From DASXHZ01 sp036488085 (lineage in GTDB: Bacteria > Acidobacteriota > Thermoanaerobaculia > Gp7-AA8), in the NCBI GenBank assembly GCA_036488085.1, contig DASXHZ010000065.1, positions 1-64,000 on the forward strand: a DNA stretch of 64,000 nucleotides, written 5' to 3'. The position numbers and the translations under genes are program-made. Shown piece by piece: positions 1 through 8,625 of the stretch. The notes under the pieces were generated by a model. That model saw only the letters and a program-made list of their open reading frames with translations. It ran no database searches and was not told where the DNA came from. The number at the start of each line of letters is the position of its first letter. The first letter of the stretch is position 1.

Positions 1-1
1 C

Positions 2-295
2 CTATTCGGCTACGTCGCGGGCCTCGACGGCCTGCGGAAGCTGCTGCGGCCGGGCGGCACGCTCTACCTTTCCCTTCCCATCGGCCGTGAACGGGTGGAG
101 TTCAACGGCCACCGCGTCTTCTCGATCGGCTCGATGCTGAAACTCTTCGAAGGGAAGTTCGAGCTCGGCGACTTTTCGTATGTCGATGACGAAGGGGCGC
201 TCCACGAGAGCGTTCCCTTGACGGCCGAAGCGTTGGAAGGCTCATTCGGCCTGGAGTACGGCTGCGGCATTTTTGAGCTCCGAAAGCTGTCCTGA
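2..295 (+). CDS. DUF268-family protein, C-terminal part
   Basis: The reading frame is open from the window edge and ends at 295, giving the last 97 residues of a protein whose start lies outside. The segment GLDGLRKLLRPGGTLYLSLP, followed by a GREFVEFN-like stretch (GRERVEFNGHR), matches the signature of DUF268, a methyltransferase-like family often found in polysaccharide clusters. The true function is unknown. It lies 8 bp upstream of a flippase gene in the same direction, so it probably belongs to the same operon. Partial only because of the window edge. Confidence 0.8.
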   Translation, partial: LFGYVAGLDGLRKLLRPGGTLYLSLPIGRERVEFNGHRVFSIGSMLKLFEGKFELGDFSYVDDEGALHESVPLTAEALEGSFGLEYGCGIFELRKLS

Positions 296-303
296 CCCCT
301 CAC

Positions 304-1848
304 ATGAATTCGTTCCGATTGCCGGCGTGGTTCCGGATCACGCGCACGGGCCGCGCCATCAGCGGCCTGTTCGTCGACTATCTGGGTTCGACGACGAATG
401 CGGCGCTGTCGTTCTTCATCACGCCGGTTCTCGTCGCCATCCTCGGCGGGCCGATGTACGGCTTCTGGATCACGGCATCGCAGATTCTGGTGTGGCTGAG
501 CCTCCTCGACGGCGGAATCGGCGCGAACCTCATCAAGATCATCGGCGCGCACAAGGACTCCGATCCGGACCGCGTCGGGCGCGCCATCGCCAGCACGTTC
601 TGGTGCTACGCCACGCTCGGCGGCGTCACGCTGCTGGCCGGCGGTGCCATGGCCCCGTTCGTCGCCGGCTGGACGCACCTCGGCGGCGCCGCCGCCCGCG
701 AAGGAACGATCACGTTCGTGATCGGCATCGTCACGAGCGCGCTCGCGCTCGTCGCGGTGCCGACGTTCTACGTGATCTTGCAGGGTTACCAGAAGCTGGC
801 GCTCGTGAACACGCTCGTCAACGGCGTCAACATCGCGGGCGCCCTGGCGGGACTCATCCTGGTGTGGATGCACTTCGGAATCGTCGGCCTGGCAGTCGGC
901 CAGTTGGGCGGCACGGTCGTCGGTGCGGCGCTCGCGTGGATATTTGCGCGGCGCTTCTGCGTGTTCAGTCTCCTGCCGCGTTTCGTGAACCGCGCCGAGC
1001 TCCTCGAGATGGGCCGCTTCGCGGCGTACTTCACGATGTCGAAGCTGGCGTTTCTCGGCTCGAAGTACAGCGACACCATTCTCATCGCGCTGTTCTATGG
1101 AACGGCGCCGGTCGCGGTCTTTTCACTGACCCAGAAGCTCGCATCGATCGCGTTCATGTTCGGAGGCAAAGTCGGGCCGGTGGTCGTCCCGGGACTCGCC
1201 GAGATCATGGGCGGGAAGGACCACGACACTCTGAGTTCGGTGATGCTGCGGATGATCTCGATGTTGACGCGCCTCGCTCTGCTCGCGGCGACCATGATCG
1301 TGGCGCTCAATCATCGTTTCGTTTCCTTGTGGGTCGGGCAAGCGATGTTCGGCGGGGCGATGCTCACGGTCCTCTTTGCGTGGGGTGTCTTCCGCGACAT
1401 CCTCATCCGCAACGTATCGTCCCTGCTGTTTGCCTCGGGCGACCTCGAGGGATGGGGCATCCTGTCGCTCGTGGAAGCGGGGGCGAAGATCGGGCTGAGC
1501 ATCGCGCTGCTGCCGTCGCTCGGGATCATCGCCCCGATCCTCGGGACGGCGATCGCCGAGTTGATCACCGGCATCTACATTCCGGTGAAGCTTCGCCAGA
1601 TGCTCGGTCTCCAGATCCGGACGATGATGGCGCACGCCGCGGCGCCCGCTTTTCTCCGCTCGTTGCCGACGATCGCGGTCGCGGCCGTTCTCGCTTGGCT
1701 CGTACCGATGGAGTGGCGTTGGTTTGGGATCGCGTTGATCGGCATCTCGGGCGTAGCGGCAAACGTGATCGTCTTCGACGCCGGCAGAATCGGCGGATTT
1801 CTACAGAGTGCATTGCATCCAGCGATTTCGTCCAGGGAGGGTCTGTGA
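304..1848 (+). CDS. Wzx-type oligosaccharide flippase
   Basis: 514 residues, almost entirely hydrophobic helices (about 12-14 predicted membrane segments), with no soluble catalytic motif. Length and the N-terminal pattern (short basic start, then SFFITPVLVAILGGPMYGFW) fit the MOP-superfamily polysaccharide flippases that move undecaprenyl-linked repeat units across the inner membrane. It starts at an ATG 8 bp after the preceding stop and its TGA overlaps the GTG start of the next gene. It is the only Wzx-like protein in the window, although at least two sugar-transferase modules are present. Substrate cannot be read from the sequence. Confidence 0.85.
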   Translation: MNSFRLPAWFRITRTGRAISGLFVDYLGSTTNAALSFFITPVLVAILGGPMYGFWITASQILVWLSLLDGGIGANLIKIIGAHKDSDPDRVGRAIASTFWCYATLGGVTLLAGGAMAPFVAGWTHLGGAAAREGTITFVIGIVTSALALVAVPTFYVILQGYQKLALVNTLVNGVNIAGALAGLILVWMHFGIVGLAVGQLGGTVVGAALAWIFARRFCVFSLLPRFVNRAELLEMGRFAAYFTMSKLAFLGSKYSDTILIALFYGTAPVAVFSLTQKLASIAFMFGGKVGPVVVPGLAEIMGGKDHDTLSSVMLRMISMLTRLALLAATMIVALNHRFVSLWVGQAMFGGAMLTVLFAWGVFRDILIRNVSSLLFASGDLEGWGILSLVEAGAKIGLSIALLPSLGIIAPILGTAIAELITGIYIPVKLRQMLGLQIRTMMAHAAAPAFLRSLPTIAVAAVLAWLVPMEWRWFGIALIGISGVAANVIVFDAGRIGGFLQSALHPAISSREGL

Positions 1849-2804
1849 CTCTCGATAAACAGGCGCCGGTCTATGTGGCCGGTCATCGTGGCCTCGTCGG
1901 TTCCGCGCTGACCGCGAAGCTGCAAGACGAGGGACATGAGTGGATCGTCACCCGCCCGCGGGCCGAGCTCGATCTGCTCGATCAATCTGCGGTCGACCGG
2001 TTCTTCCGATCGCATCAGATTCGCTATGCGTTCATCGCCGCGGCACGGGTGGGCGGCATTCACGCCAACTCGACGCGCCAGGCCGACTTTCTCTACGAGA
2101 ACCTGATGATCGCGGCCAACGTCATTCACGCCGCCCACGAGAACGGCGTCGAGAAGTTGATGTTTCTCGGCAGCTCGTGCATCTATCCGCGCCTCGCGTC
2201 GCAGCCGATTCCCGAGAGTGCGTTATTGAGCGGACCGCTCGAAGATACGAACCAGGGATACGCGCTCGCGAAGATCGCCGGCCTCAAGCTGTGCGAAATG
2301 TACCGCCGCCAGTACGGCCGCCAATACATCTCCGCGATGCCGACGAACTTGTATGGACCGCACGACAACTTCCATCCCACCGATTCTCACGTCATCCCCG
2401 GAATGATGCGTCGGATGCACGAGGCGAAGCAGGAGGGCCTGCCGGCGGTGACGATCTGGGGGACCGGTGCGCCGCGCCGTGAGTTTCTTCACGTCACCGA
2501 TCTTGCCGATGCCCTCTACCTCCTGATGGAGGTTTACGAGGACGAGCAGACGATCAATGTCGGCAGCGGTATGGAGTACACGATCAGCGAGCTGGCGACG
2601 ACGATGAAGAAGGTCGTCGGCTACGCGGGCGAGATCGTTTTCGACACGTCGAAGCCCGACGGGACGCCGCGGAAGCTGCTCGACAGCTCCCGGCTCGCGG
2701 CCCTCGGCTGGAAGGCGCGGATCTCCCTCGAGGAGGGATTGGCGTCCACCTACGCGTCGGCGCTGGAACGAGGCATCTTCACTACCGATACGGTGACGGC
2801 ATGA
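1845..2804 (+). CDS. fcl: GDP-L-fucose synthase-like epimerase/reductase
   Basis: 319 residues. An extended SDR with NADP-binding motif GHRGLVG (13-19), the GSSCIYP motif (109-115) that carries the Ser/Cys of the 3,5-epimerase centre, and the catalytic pair Tyr139-x3-Lys143. These are diagnostic of GDP-4-keto-6-deoxymannose 3,5-epimerase/4-reductase (WcaG/Fcl). The GTG start at 1845 overlaps the flippase stop and is preceded by GGGAGGG at 1835-1841. No gmd (GDP-mannose 4,6-dehydratase) is seen here. Because a GDP-heptose pathway lies in the same locus, it might act on GDP-6-deoxy-4-keto-heptose instead; that is inference. Confidence 0.85.
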   Translation: MTLDKQAPVYVAGHRGLVGSALTAKLQDEGHEWIVTRPRAELDLLDQSAVDRFFRSHQIRYAFIAAARVGGIHANSTRQADFLYENLMIAANVIHAAHENGVEKLMFLGSSCIYPRLASQPIPESALLSGPLEDTNQGYALAKIAGLKLCEMYRRQYGRQYISAMPTNLYGPHDNFHPTDSHVIPGMMRRMHEAKQEGLPAVTIWGTGAPRREFLHVTDLADALYLLMEVYEDEQTINVGSGMEYTISELATTMKKVVGYAGEIVFDTSKPDGTPRKLLDSSRLAALGWKARISLEEGLASTYASALERGIFTTDTVTA

Positions 2805-3793
2805 TTGCGGACTGGCGCGACAAGCGCGTTTTAGTGACGGGCGGGGCGGGGTTCATCGGATCGTATCTCGTCGAGCAGCTCGTCGAGCGCGGCGCCCGCG
2901 TTCGGGTGATCGACAACTTCGAGCGCGGCCGGCTGGACAACCTCGACGCCGTACGCGACGACGTCGAGGTCATCGACGGCGATCTGCGCGAGCTCGCGAC
3001 GGCCGAGGCGAGTTGCCGCGGCATGGACGTCGTGCTGCACCTGGCGTCGAAGGCCTACGGCCTCGTCTACAGCGGCAAACATCATGGCGAGATGCTCTCC
3101 GACAATCTCATGCTGAACACGAACGTCCTCGAAGCGTCTCGCCGCGCCGGCGTGGGGCGCGTGCTCGCCACGAGCTCCTCCTGCGTTTATCCCGACGACG
3201 CGGTGGTGCCGACTCCGGAGACGGCCGAGTCGGTGCTCGCGGAGCCCGAGCGAGTCAACGCCGGCTACGGGTGGGCGAAACGGATGCTCGAGCTCCAGGC
3301 GCGTTATTACCACCAGGAATATGGAATGGACATCGCGATCGCACGCCCGTTCAATGCCTACGGCCCGCGCGATCACTATGTCGAGGGATATGCGCACGTG
3401 TTGCCTTCGCTGGTCATGCGCGTGCTGCGCGGCGAGAACCCGATCGTGGTGTGGGGAAGCGGCAACCAGACGCGCAGTTTCGTGCACGCGAAGGACTTCG
3501 CCACGGGGCTCCGCCTGGTCGCCGAAAAAGCGGCAGCGGCCGATCCGATCAACGTCGGCCACGACTCCGAAACGACCATTCGCCAATTGATCATGACCAT
3601 CCTCGATCTCACCGGCGAGAGCCGCGAGGTGGTGTTCGACACTTCCAAACCCGAGGGGGCGACGCGAAAGAGCTGCGATCCGGCGAAGCTGCGCGCCGTC
3701 ACCGGCTTCGTCCCGAAGATCACGCTCGAAAAAGGCCTCGCGGAAACGATCGATTTCTATCGCACCACCGCAGCCGAGGTGGTCGCGCGGTGA
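2801..3793 (+). CDS. NAD-dependent sugar epimerase/dehydratase
   Basis: 330 residues, extended SDR fold: TGGAGFIG nucleotide-binding motif (13-20), ATSSSCVYP strand (123-131) and catalytic Tyr156-x3-Lys160 (YGWAK). The closest family type is the NAD-dependent epimerase/dehydratase group that includes UDP-glucose 4-epimerase and GDP-mannose 3,5-epimerase-like proteins; the sequence does not settle the substrate. It overlaps fcl by 4 bp and the following glycosyltransferase by 4 bp, so all three are translationally coupled and presumably contribute to one nucleotide sugar or to neighbouring residues in one repeat unit. Confidence 0.85.
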   Translation: MIADWRDKRVLVTGGAGFIGSYLVEQLVERGARVRVIDNFERGRLDNLDAVRDDVEVIDGDLRELATAEASCRGMDVVLHLASKAYGLVYSGKHHGEMLSDNLMLNTNVLEASRRAGVGRVLATSSSCVYPDDAVVPTPETAESVLAEPERVNAGYGWAKRMLELQARYYHQEYGMDIAIARPFNAYGPRDHYVEGYAHVLPSLVMRVLRGENPIVVWGSGNQTRSFVHAKDFATGLRLVAEKAAAADPINVGHDSETTIRQLIMTILDLTGESREVVFDTSKPEGATRKSCDPAKLRAVTGFVPKITLEKGLAETIDFYRTTAAEVVAR

Positions 3794-4869
3794 CGATTGT
3801 CCGCGGCGTGAAAAGCCGCCTGAGGCGGTGGACCAATCGACGGCCGAACATTACGCGTCCTTCCGGCAGCCTGCCGGTTGGAGCGGGGGCGCACACCTTC
3901 GTGCTCATTTGCGGTGCGCTGTTCGATCAGGACGTGCCGAACGCCACGACGACGTACCGCATGGGACTCTGCCGCGGTTTCGAGCAGCTCGGGATCCCGT
4001 ATCGCCTCGTCAGCGTCTTCGACCTGGAGCGCGAGCTCGCCGAGATCCCGAATCCGATCTGCTTCATCTCCGGGACGGACTATCAATACCTCTCGAATTC
4101 GGATCTTGCCGCGCTCGCGAAGCAGCGGCACTTCGTCTGGATCGGGCCGTGGTTTCAAGGCGACCGCAGGTTTTACGAGGATCACGCGCTCGAGAACCTC
4201 ACCGATCCGAACTGGCTGCGCCGCCGGATTCTCTCCAGCTCGCCGGACTTCGTCTTTACACCGGTCACGGAATCGGGGCATCGCTATTACGCGGAGTGGA
4301 CGAGGAACGGCGCGACGCTCATCAGCCTGCCGCTCGCGTGCGACACCACGAAATATCGCGTCGACACGAATGCGCCCTCGGAGTTCCGCAACGTCGACGT
4401 CGCGTTCGTCGGCGGCTACTGGCCTTACAAGGCGATTCAATTCGATCGTTACCTGAAACCGTATGAGAAACGGCTGACTGTCTTTGGCTACAGCCGCTGG
4501 CCGTACGCAGGCTTCGGCGGCCAGATCTCCGAAGAAAAAGAGCCCTTACTTCTCAATCAGGCGAGGCTGTGTCCTGCCATCAACGAGCCGCACGCCGAGG
4601 TGATCGGCGGCGACATCTGCGAGCGCGTCTACAAGGTCCTCGGGTCCGGCGGCATGTGCGTCACCGATGCGACCGCGGCGCACCGCGACATCTTCGCGGC
4701 CGACGAGCTCCTCGTGCCGCGCGACCTCGATCACTATCACCAGCTCGTCAAAGAGGTCCTGAACGACGACGACCTTTGCGCCGAATATCGGGCCCGGGGT
4801 CATCAGGCGGTCATGTCGCGCCATACCTACGTGCACCGCGCGCAGCGCATTCTGGAGGAGCTCGGGTAA
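3790..4869 (+). CDS. CgeB-like glycosyltransferase
   Basis: 359 residues counted from a GTG start at 3790 that overlaps the previous TGA. A basic N-terminus is followed by a GT-B-like protein. The C-terminal half has VDVAFVGGYWPYK, a late domain with EVIGGDICERVYKVLGSGGM, and a closing region typical of the glycosyltransferase families annotated CgeB or Glyco_trans_1_2. The acidic E(x)-containing C-terminal nucleotide-binding segment supports a retaining GT-B enzyme. Donor and acceptor are unknown. It resembles the next gene in general fold, suggesting two consecutive sugar additions. Confidence 0.75.
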   Translation: MTIVRGVKSRLRRWTNRRPNITRPSGSLPVGAGAHTFVLICGALFDQDVPNATTTYRMGLCRGFEQLGIPYRLVSVFDLERELAEIPNPICFISGTDYQYLSNSDLAALAKQRHFVWIGPWFQGDRRFYEDHALENLTDPNWLRRRILSSSPDFVFTPVTESGHRYYAEWTRNGATLISLPLACDTTKYRVDTNAPSEFRNVDVAFVGGYWPYKAIQFDRYLKPYEKRLTVFGYSRWPYAGFGGQISEEKEPLLLNQARLCPAINEPHAEVIGGDICERVYKVLGSGGMCVTDATAAHRDIFAADELLVPRDLDHYHQLVKEVLNDDDLCAEYRARGHQAVMSRHTYVHRAQRILEELG

Positions 4870-4890
4870 CGCGCGAGCTGACCCGGGACC

Positions 4891-6024
4891 ATGCGCATCT
4901 TCCAAGTTCTCGAGGGGACCTCGAACGCCGCCGTGAGCGGCAGCAATACATGGATTCGCAACCTCTACGAGCCGCTCATCGACCTCGGCCACGACGTCTT
5001 CCTCTTCTCGCTCACCGACGGCCGGGTTGCGATGCACCGCGGCGACGCACGTGCGCGCGGGGTGTTCAGTCAGCGCTTGGTCGACACCTTCCGCCGCGAA
5101 CACGAGCGGCAGCCGTTCGATCTCTTCTTTTCGTACTTCATGGACGGCATGGTCGACCCCGAAGCGATCGACCTCATTCGCAGAAGCGGAGTGCCGATGT
5201 GCAACTTCTCCTGCAACAACGCCCACCAGTTCGACCTCGTCGACGACCTCTCGCCGCATTTCGACTACAACCTTCACTCGGAGAAAGACGCGGGCGAAAA
5301 GTTTCGCGCGATCGGCGCGACCCCGCTCTGGTGGCCGATGGCGTCGAACCCGAAGTATTGGAAGCCGCAGGACGTGAAGCCGAGCGTGCCGGTGTCGTTC
5401 GTCGGCGCGAACTTCGCGCTGCGCGCGCGCTACTGCGGCTACCTTCTGGAGAACGGCGTCGACGTCCACGCCTACGGTCCGGGATGGCAGTGGGGAACGA
5501 CGAGCCGCTGGCGCGGCCTCGCCAAGCGCGGCAAGCTCCTGACTCTCGCGATGGCCGCCCCTTCGTCGCAGCGGCGTCGGCGCGCCACGGGGGATCTCGC
5601 GGATCACGACTATCGTCGCGGATTGGCCTCTAATTTCCCGCAGAACGTTCATCCGGCGGTGTCGGATGACGAGCTGATCGCGTTGTATAGCCGCAGCGAG
5701 ATCTCGCTCGGCTTCCTGGAGGTGTACGACGCCAACGATCCGACGCGCGTGCCGGTACGCCACCTTCATTTGCGCGAGTTCGAGGCTCCCATGAGCGGTG
5801 CCCTGTACTGCACCGGTTACATGGACGAGTTGGCCGAGATGTTCGAGCCAGACAAGGAAGTCGTCGTTTACAGGAACCAATACGAGCTGCTCGACAAGGT
5901 GCGCTTTTTTCTGCGGCATCCGGGCGAAGGCGCTGCGATCCGCGCGGCGGGCCGGCGTCGCGCGCTGCAAGACCACACATATCACCGGCGCTATCAACAG
6001 CTCTTCGCGGAGCTCGCGAATTGA
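4891..6024 (+). CDS. CgeB-like glycosyltransferase
   Basis: 377 residues beginning at ATG 4891, 21 bp after the previous stop. The N-terminus MRIFQVLEGTSNAAVSGSNT and the C-terminal block HLREFEAPMSGALYCTGYMD, followed by a short tail rich in basic helices, match the CgeB/Glyco_trans_1_2 group of GT-B transferases. The C-terminal block carries the usual acidic residue that binds the donor sugar (REFE). It ends 4 bp inside the following FkbM methyltransferase gene. Specificity is unknown; placement suggests polysaccharide assembly at the cytoplasmic face of the inner membrane. Confidence 0.75.
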   Translation: MRIFQVLEGTSNAAVSGSNTWIRNLYEPLIDLGHDVFLFSLTDGRVAMHRGDARARGVFSQRLVDTFRREHERQPFDLFFSYFMDGMVDPEAIDLIRRSGVPMCNFSCNNAHQFDLVDDLSPHFDYNLHSEKDAGEKFRAIGATPLWWPMASNPKYWKPQDVKPSVPVSFVGANFALRARYCGYLLENGVDVHAYGPGWQWGTTSRWRGLAKRGKLLTLAMAAPSSQRRRRATGDLADHDYRRGLASNFPQNVHPAVSDDELIALYSRSEISLGFLEVYDANDPTRVPVRHLHLREFEAPMSGALYCTGYMDELAEMFEPDKEVVVYRNQYELLDKVRFFLRHPGEGAAIRAAGRRRALQDHTYHRRYQQLFAELAN

Positions 6025-6860
6025 TCAAGAAGCTCGTCAAGAGCACCCTGGCGGTAGCTACGGCGAACCGCGGCGCGCAGCGGCTGCTCGAACGCTTCGT
6101 CGTCGCGGCGCAATGGCTCATGGGCATCGGCTCGGGAGCGGTCGCGGAGGAGAGCGGCGAAGAGGTCGTCGTACGGCTGTTGCGAAAGAAACAGACGGCG
6201 GGACATACGTTGTCGATCTTTGACGTCGGCGCGAATCGCGGCCAATTCCTGACGATGCTGCTGGGCGGTCTCGACGGCCTGCCCGTCACGGTCCATGCCT
6301 TCGAGCCGAGCGCGGTGACCTTCGCGCTGCTAAAAGAAGGACACGGCTCCGATTCGCGCCTACACCTCAACAACCTCGCCCTCGGGCGCGCGCCGGGCGA
6401 GATGACGCTCTACTCGAACGAGGACGCGTCGGGCATCGCGTCTCTCTACAAACGTCGGCTGGACCACTTCGAGCTCGCGATGACGCAGTCGGAGAGCGTG
6501 CGCGTCGAAACACTGGATGCGTACTGTGCGACGCACGCCATCGAGCACATCGACCTGCTGAAGATCGACGTCGAAGGAAATGAGCTCGACGTCCTCACGG
6601 GGGCGCGCGAGCTCCTGCGAAAGGGCGCCATCGATCTGATCACGTTCGAATTCGGCGGCTGCAACATCGACGCGCGCAATTTCCTCCAGGACTTCTTCTA
6701 CTTCTTCAGCGAGCTCGGATCGTTTCAGCTCTACCGCATCACGCCGGCGGGATATCTCTCGAAAGTGGAGCGCTACCGCGAGGTGGACGAGCAGTTTCGG
6801 ACGACGAATTTTCTCGTTCGCCGAGAGGCGGCAACGACTAAGACTGAGGAGTTGCATTGA
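6021..6860 (+). CDS. FkbM-family methyltransferase
   Basis: 279 residues. The SAM-binding motif I reads FDVGANRGQFL (about residue 70) and the family hallmark DLLKIDVEGNELDVLTGA lies about residue 180; both are typical of FkbM-type O-methyltransferases common in surface-polysaccharide loci. The start is an ATT/TTG-type alternative codon at 6021-6023 overlapping the upstream stop; the first conventional in-frame ATG is later and would still retain the catalytic domain. Probably methylates a hydroxyl of a sugar in the polymer, but the target cannot be deduced. Confidence 0.8.
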   Translation: MIKKLVKSTLAVATANRGAQRLLERFVVAAQWLMGIGSGAVAEESGEEVVVRLLRKKQTAGHTLSIFDVGANRGQFLTMLLGGLDGLPVTVHAFEPSAVTFALLKEGHGSDSRLHLNNLALGRAPGEMTLYSNEDASGIASLYKRRLDHFELAMTQSESVRVETLDAYCATHAIEHIDLLKIDVEGNELDVLTGARELLRKGAIDLITFEFGGCNIDARNFLQDFFYFFSELGSFQLYRITPAGYLSKVERYREVDEQFRTTNFLVRREAATTKTEELH

Positions 6861-7699
6861 TGGCCGATGGCGGCACACACACGAACGCTCTTGAATACGT
6901 CCGCGTCTACTCGGGCGATCATCCCCACATTCCGTTGGGACGGCGGATCAAGGTGCGGCTGCACCGGATCCGGCGGCTGTTCGGAGGTGAGGCCGACGAT
7001 TTCAATTGGGCGGTGTACCCGCTTCACTATCGCGCCGAGCATGCCTTCAACCGACGCTACTTCACGGACGACCTGAGGGAGGTGGAGTTCACCTTTCGCG
7101 ACGGCAAGCTGTACTTGTTGTCGGACTGCAAGCCGCTCAGTCCTCCGCACAGATGCCTCATGGAGGCGATTTGCAATCTCCGCGGAGTCAAGACGATCGC
7201 GGAAATCGGCGTCGGCGGCGGGCGCTATCTAGCCAGCCTGCAGGCGATTCTTGGCGAGGGGGTGGAGCTGTCGGGCTACGATCTCTCTCCCGGCCAGCTC
7301 GCATTTTTCCGCGACCTGTTTCCGGACGTGTTTTCCCGCGTGCATACCGGCATTCTCGACGTCACGAGCTCGGCGATTCCCGCCGGCGTGCGCCCGGATG
7401 TCGTCTATGCCAGTACCGTCTTGATGCACATTCAACGCGAGGACGCGTACCAGCGAGCGCTCGGCAACTTCCTCGCCAGCGCCGGTTCATTTGCGGTGCT
7501 GATGGATGACTGGCAATCACACTCTTATTACCGCGACCTGACCGATTTCGTCTCTCGCGATTCGCCACGGAGGTTGTATGTGTACGACTCGGGCGCCAGC
7601 GTCGCGGCCGTCGTCAGCCTGAATGGCGCCGAATTGCCTGCTCCGTATATGCCGCTGACGAGTCCGAGCATGCTCGACCGGTATCGCAACGTCGCGTGA
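6860..7699 (+). CDS. Class I SAM-dependent methyltransferase
   Basis: 279 residues from ATG 6860, which overlaps the previous gene's TGA (TGATG); a TTG three bases upstream is also possible. Central motif I is IAEIGVGGGRYLASL followed by an acidic strand end (SGYDLSPGQL), diagnostic of a class I Rossmann methyltransferase. The N-terminal 90 residues do not match a family I recognise. Its position directly behind an FkbM methyltransferase gene suggests a second modification of the same glycan. Substrate unknown. Confidence 0.75.
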   Translation: MADGGTHTNALEYVRVYSGDHPHIPLGRRIKVRLHRIRRLFGGEADDFNWAVYPLHYRAEHAFNRRYFTDDLREVEFTFRDGKLYLLSDCKPLSPPHRCLMEAICNLRGVKTIAEIGVGGGRYLASLQAILGEGVELSGYDLSPGQLAFFRDLFPDVFSRVHTGILDVTSSAIPAGVRPDVVYASTVLMHIQREDAYQRALGNFLASAGSFAVLMDDWQSHSYYRDLTDFVSRDSPRRLYVYDSGASVAAVVSLNGAELPAPYMPLTSPSMLDRYRNVA

Positions 7700-8619
7700 C
7701 AGCCAGAGGCACGATGTTCTCCGTCGTCATCCCGACGTTCAATCGCGGCGCGAAGATTGGGCATGCGATCGACAGCGTGCTCGAACAGACGTTGCAGAAG
7801 TTCGAGATCATCGTCGTGGACGACGGGTCGGACGGTACGGAGCAATTGCTGCGCGACAAATATGGCGATCGTGTGCGCTACTTCCGCGGCACCGGAAAGG
7901 GTGTGGCGGCAGCGCGCAACCTTGCGATCGGCCATGCGACCGGCGAGTGGGTCGCGTTTCTCGACTCGGACGACTGGTGGTATCCCACCAAGCTGGAAAA
8001 AGTAGCAGCAGCCGCGAAAGCGCACCCGGAGATCGGACTCTTTTATTCGAAGATGGACCTCGTCGATGAAGTGGGCCGGTACATCCGGACGCCGCCGATC
8101 CGCACGCGGCGAGACGTCTATCCGGCCGTCGCCGAGGGGAATTTCATCTTCAATTCGACCGCCGTCATCAGGAAGGAGTGCCTCGACGTCGCCGGGGCAT
8201 TCGATACGAGAGTTTCCGGCTGCGAAGACTGGGAGCTGATGATCCGCATTACGCGGAGCTTTCCGGCGCTCTTGATCGACGAGTCGCTCGTGGCTTACGA
8301 GCTTCTTTCGACCGGCAGTCTCACCCGTCATCACGAAAAGTGGGTCGCTGCGCAGGACGAAGTGGCTGCTAAGGCGATTGCCGACGATCCGACCCTTTCG
8401 GCCGACTGGATCAGGCGGATTCGGGCCGGCGCCGCTTATGCGGACGGTCTGGTGTACCTCGGCGCCGGCCAAGAGCGGCACGCCCTCGACGCGTTCAAGA
8501 CCGCATGGCGCTTGAACCGGCGCCGGTGGCGCGCCGCGGTGTACGTCGTCCTTCTATCGTGGAAGCCGTGGCGGCTCCTACTGCCGCGCCGCGCAAAGGT
8601 ATTGCTCCGCCTTTCCTAG
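7696..8619 (+). CDS. Glycosyltransferase family 2
   Basis: 307 residues, GTG start at 7696 overlapping the upstream stop; an ATG six codons later (7714) immediately before FSVVIPTFNRG would also serve. GT-A fold with the N-terminal SVVIPTFNRG strand, VVDDGSDG (first acidic site) and FLDSDDWW (DxD-like metal site), then a C-terminal helical region. These are standard for inverting family 2 transferases acting on undecaprenyl-linked sugars. Specificity is not predictable from sequence. Confidence 0.88.
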   Translation: MTARGTMFSVVIPTFNRGAKIGHAIDSVLEQTLQKFEIIVVDDGSDGTEQLLRDKYGDRVRYFRGTGKGVAAARNLAIGHATGEWVAFLDSDDWWYPTKLEKVAAAAKAHPEIGLFYSKMDLVDEVGRYIRTPPIRTRRDVYPAVAEGNFIFNSTAVIRKECLDVAGAFDTRVSGCEDWELMIRITRSFPALLIDESLVAYELLSTGSLTRHHEKWVAAQDEVAAKAIADDPTLSADWIRRIRAGAAYADGLVYLGAGQERHALDAFKTAWRLNRRRWRAAVYVVLLSWKPWRLLLPRRAKVLLRLS

Positions 8620-8625
8620 ACATCA

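Noticed and set aside
273..1844. Long N-terminal extension of the fucose synthase frame
   Set aside because: It overlaps the flippase in another frame and is Arg/His/Pro-rich; the real protein starts at GTG 1845 with a ribosome-binding site.
4546..5997. 483-residue minus-strand frame
   Set aside because: Antisense shadow of two clear glycosyltransferase genes, with no domain-like sequence.
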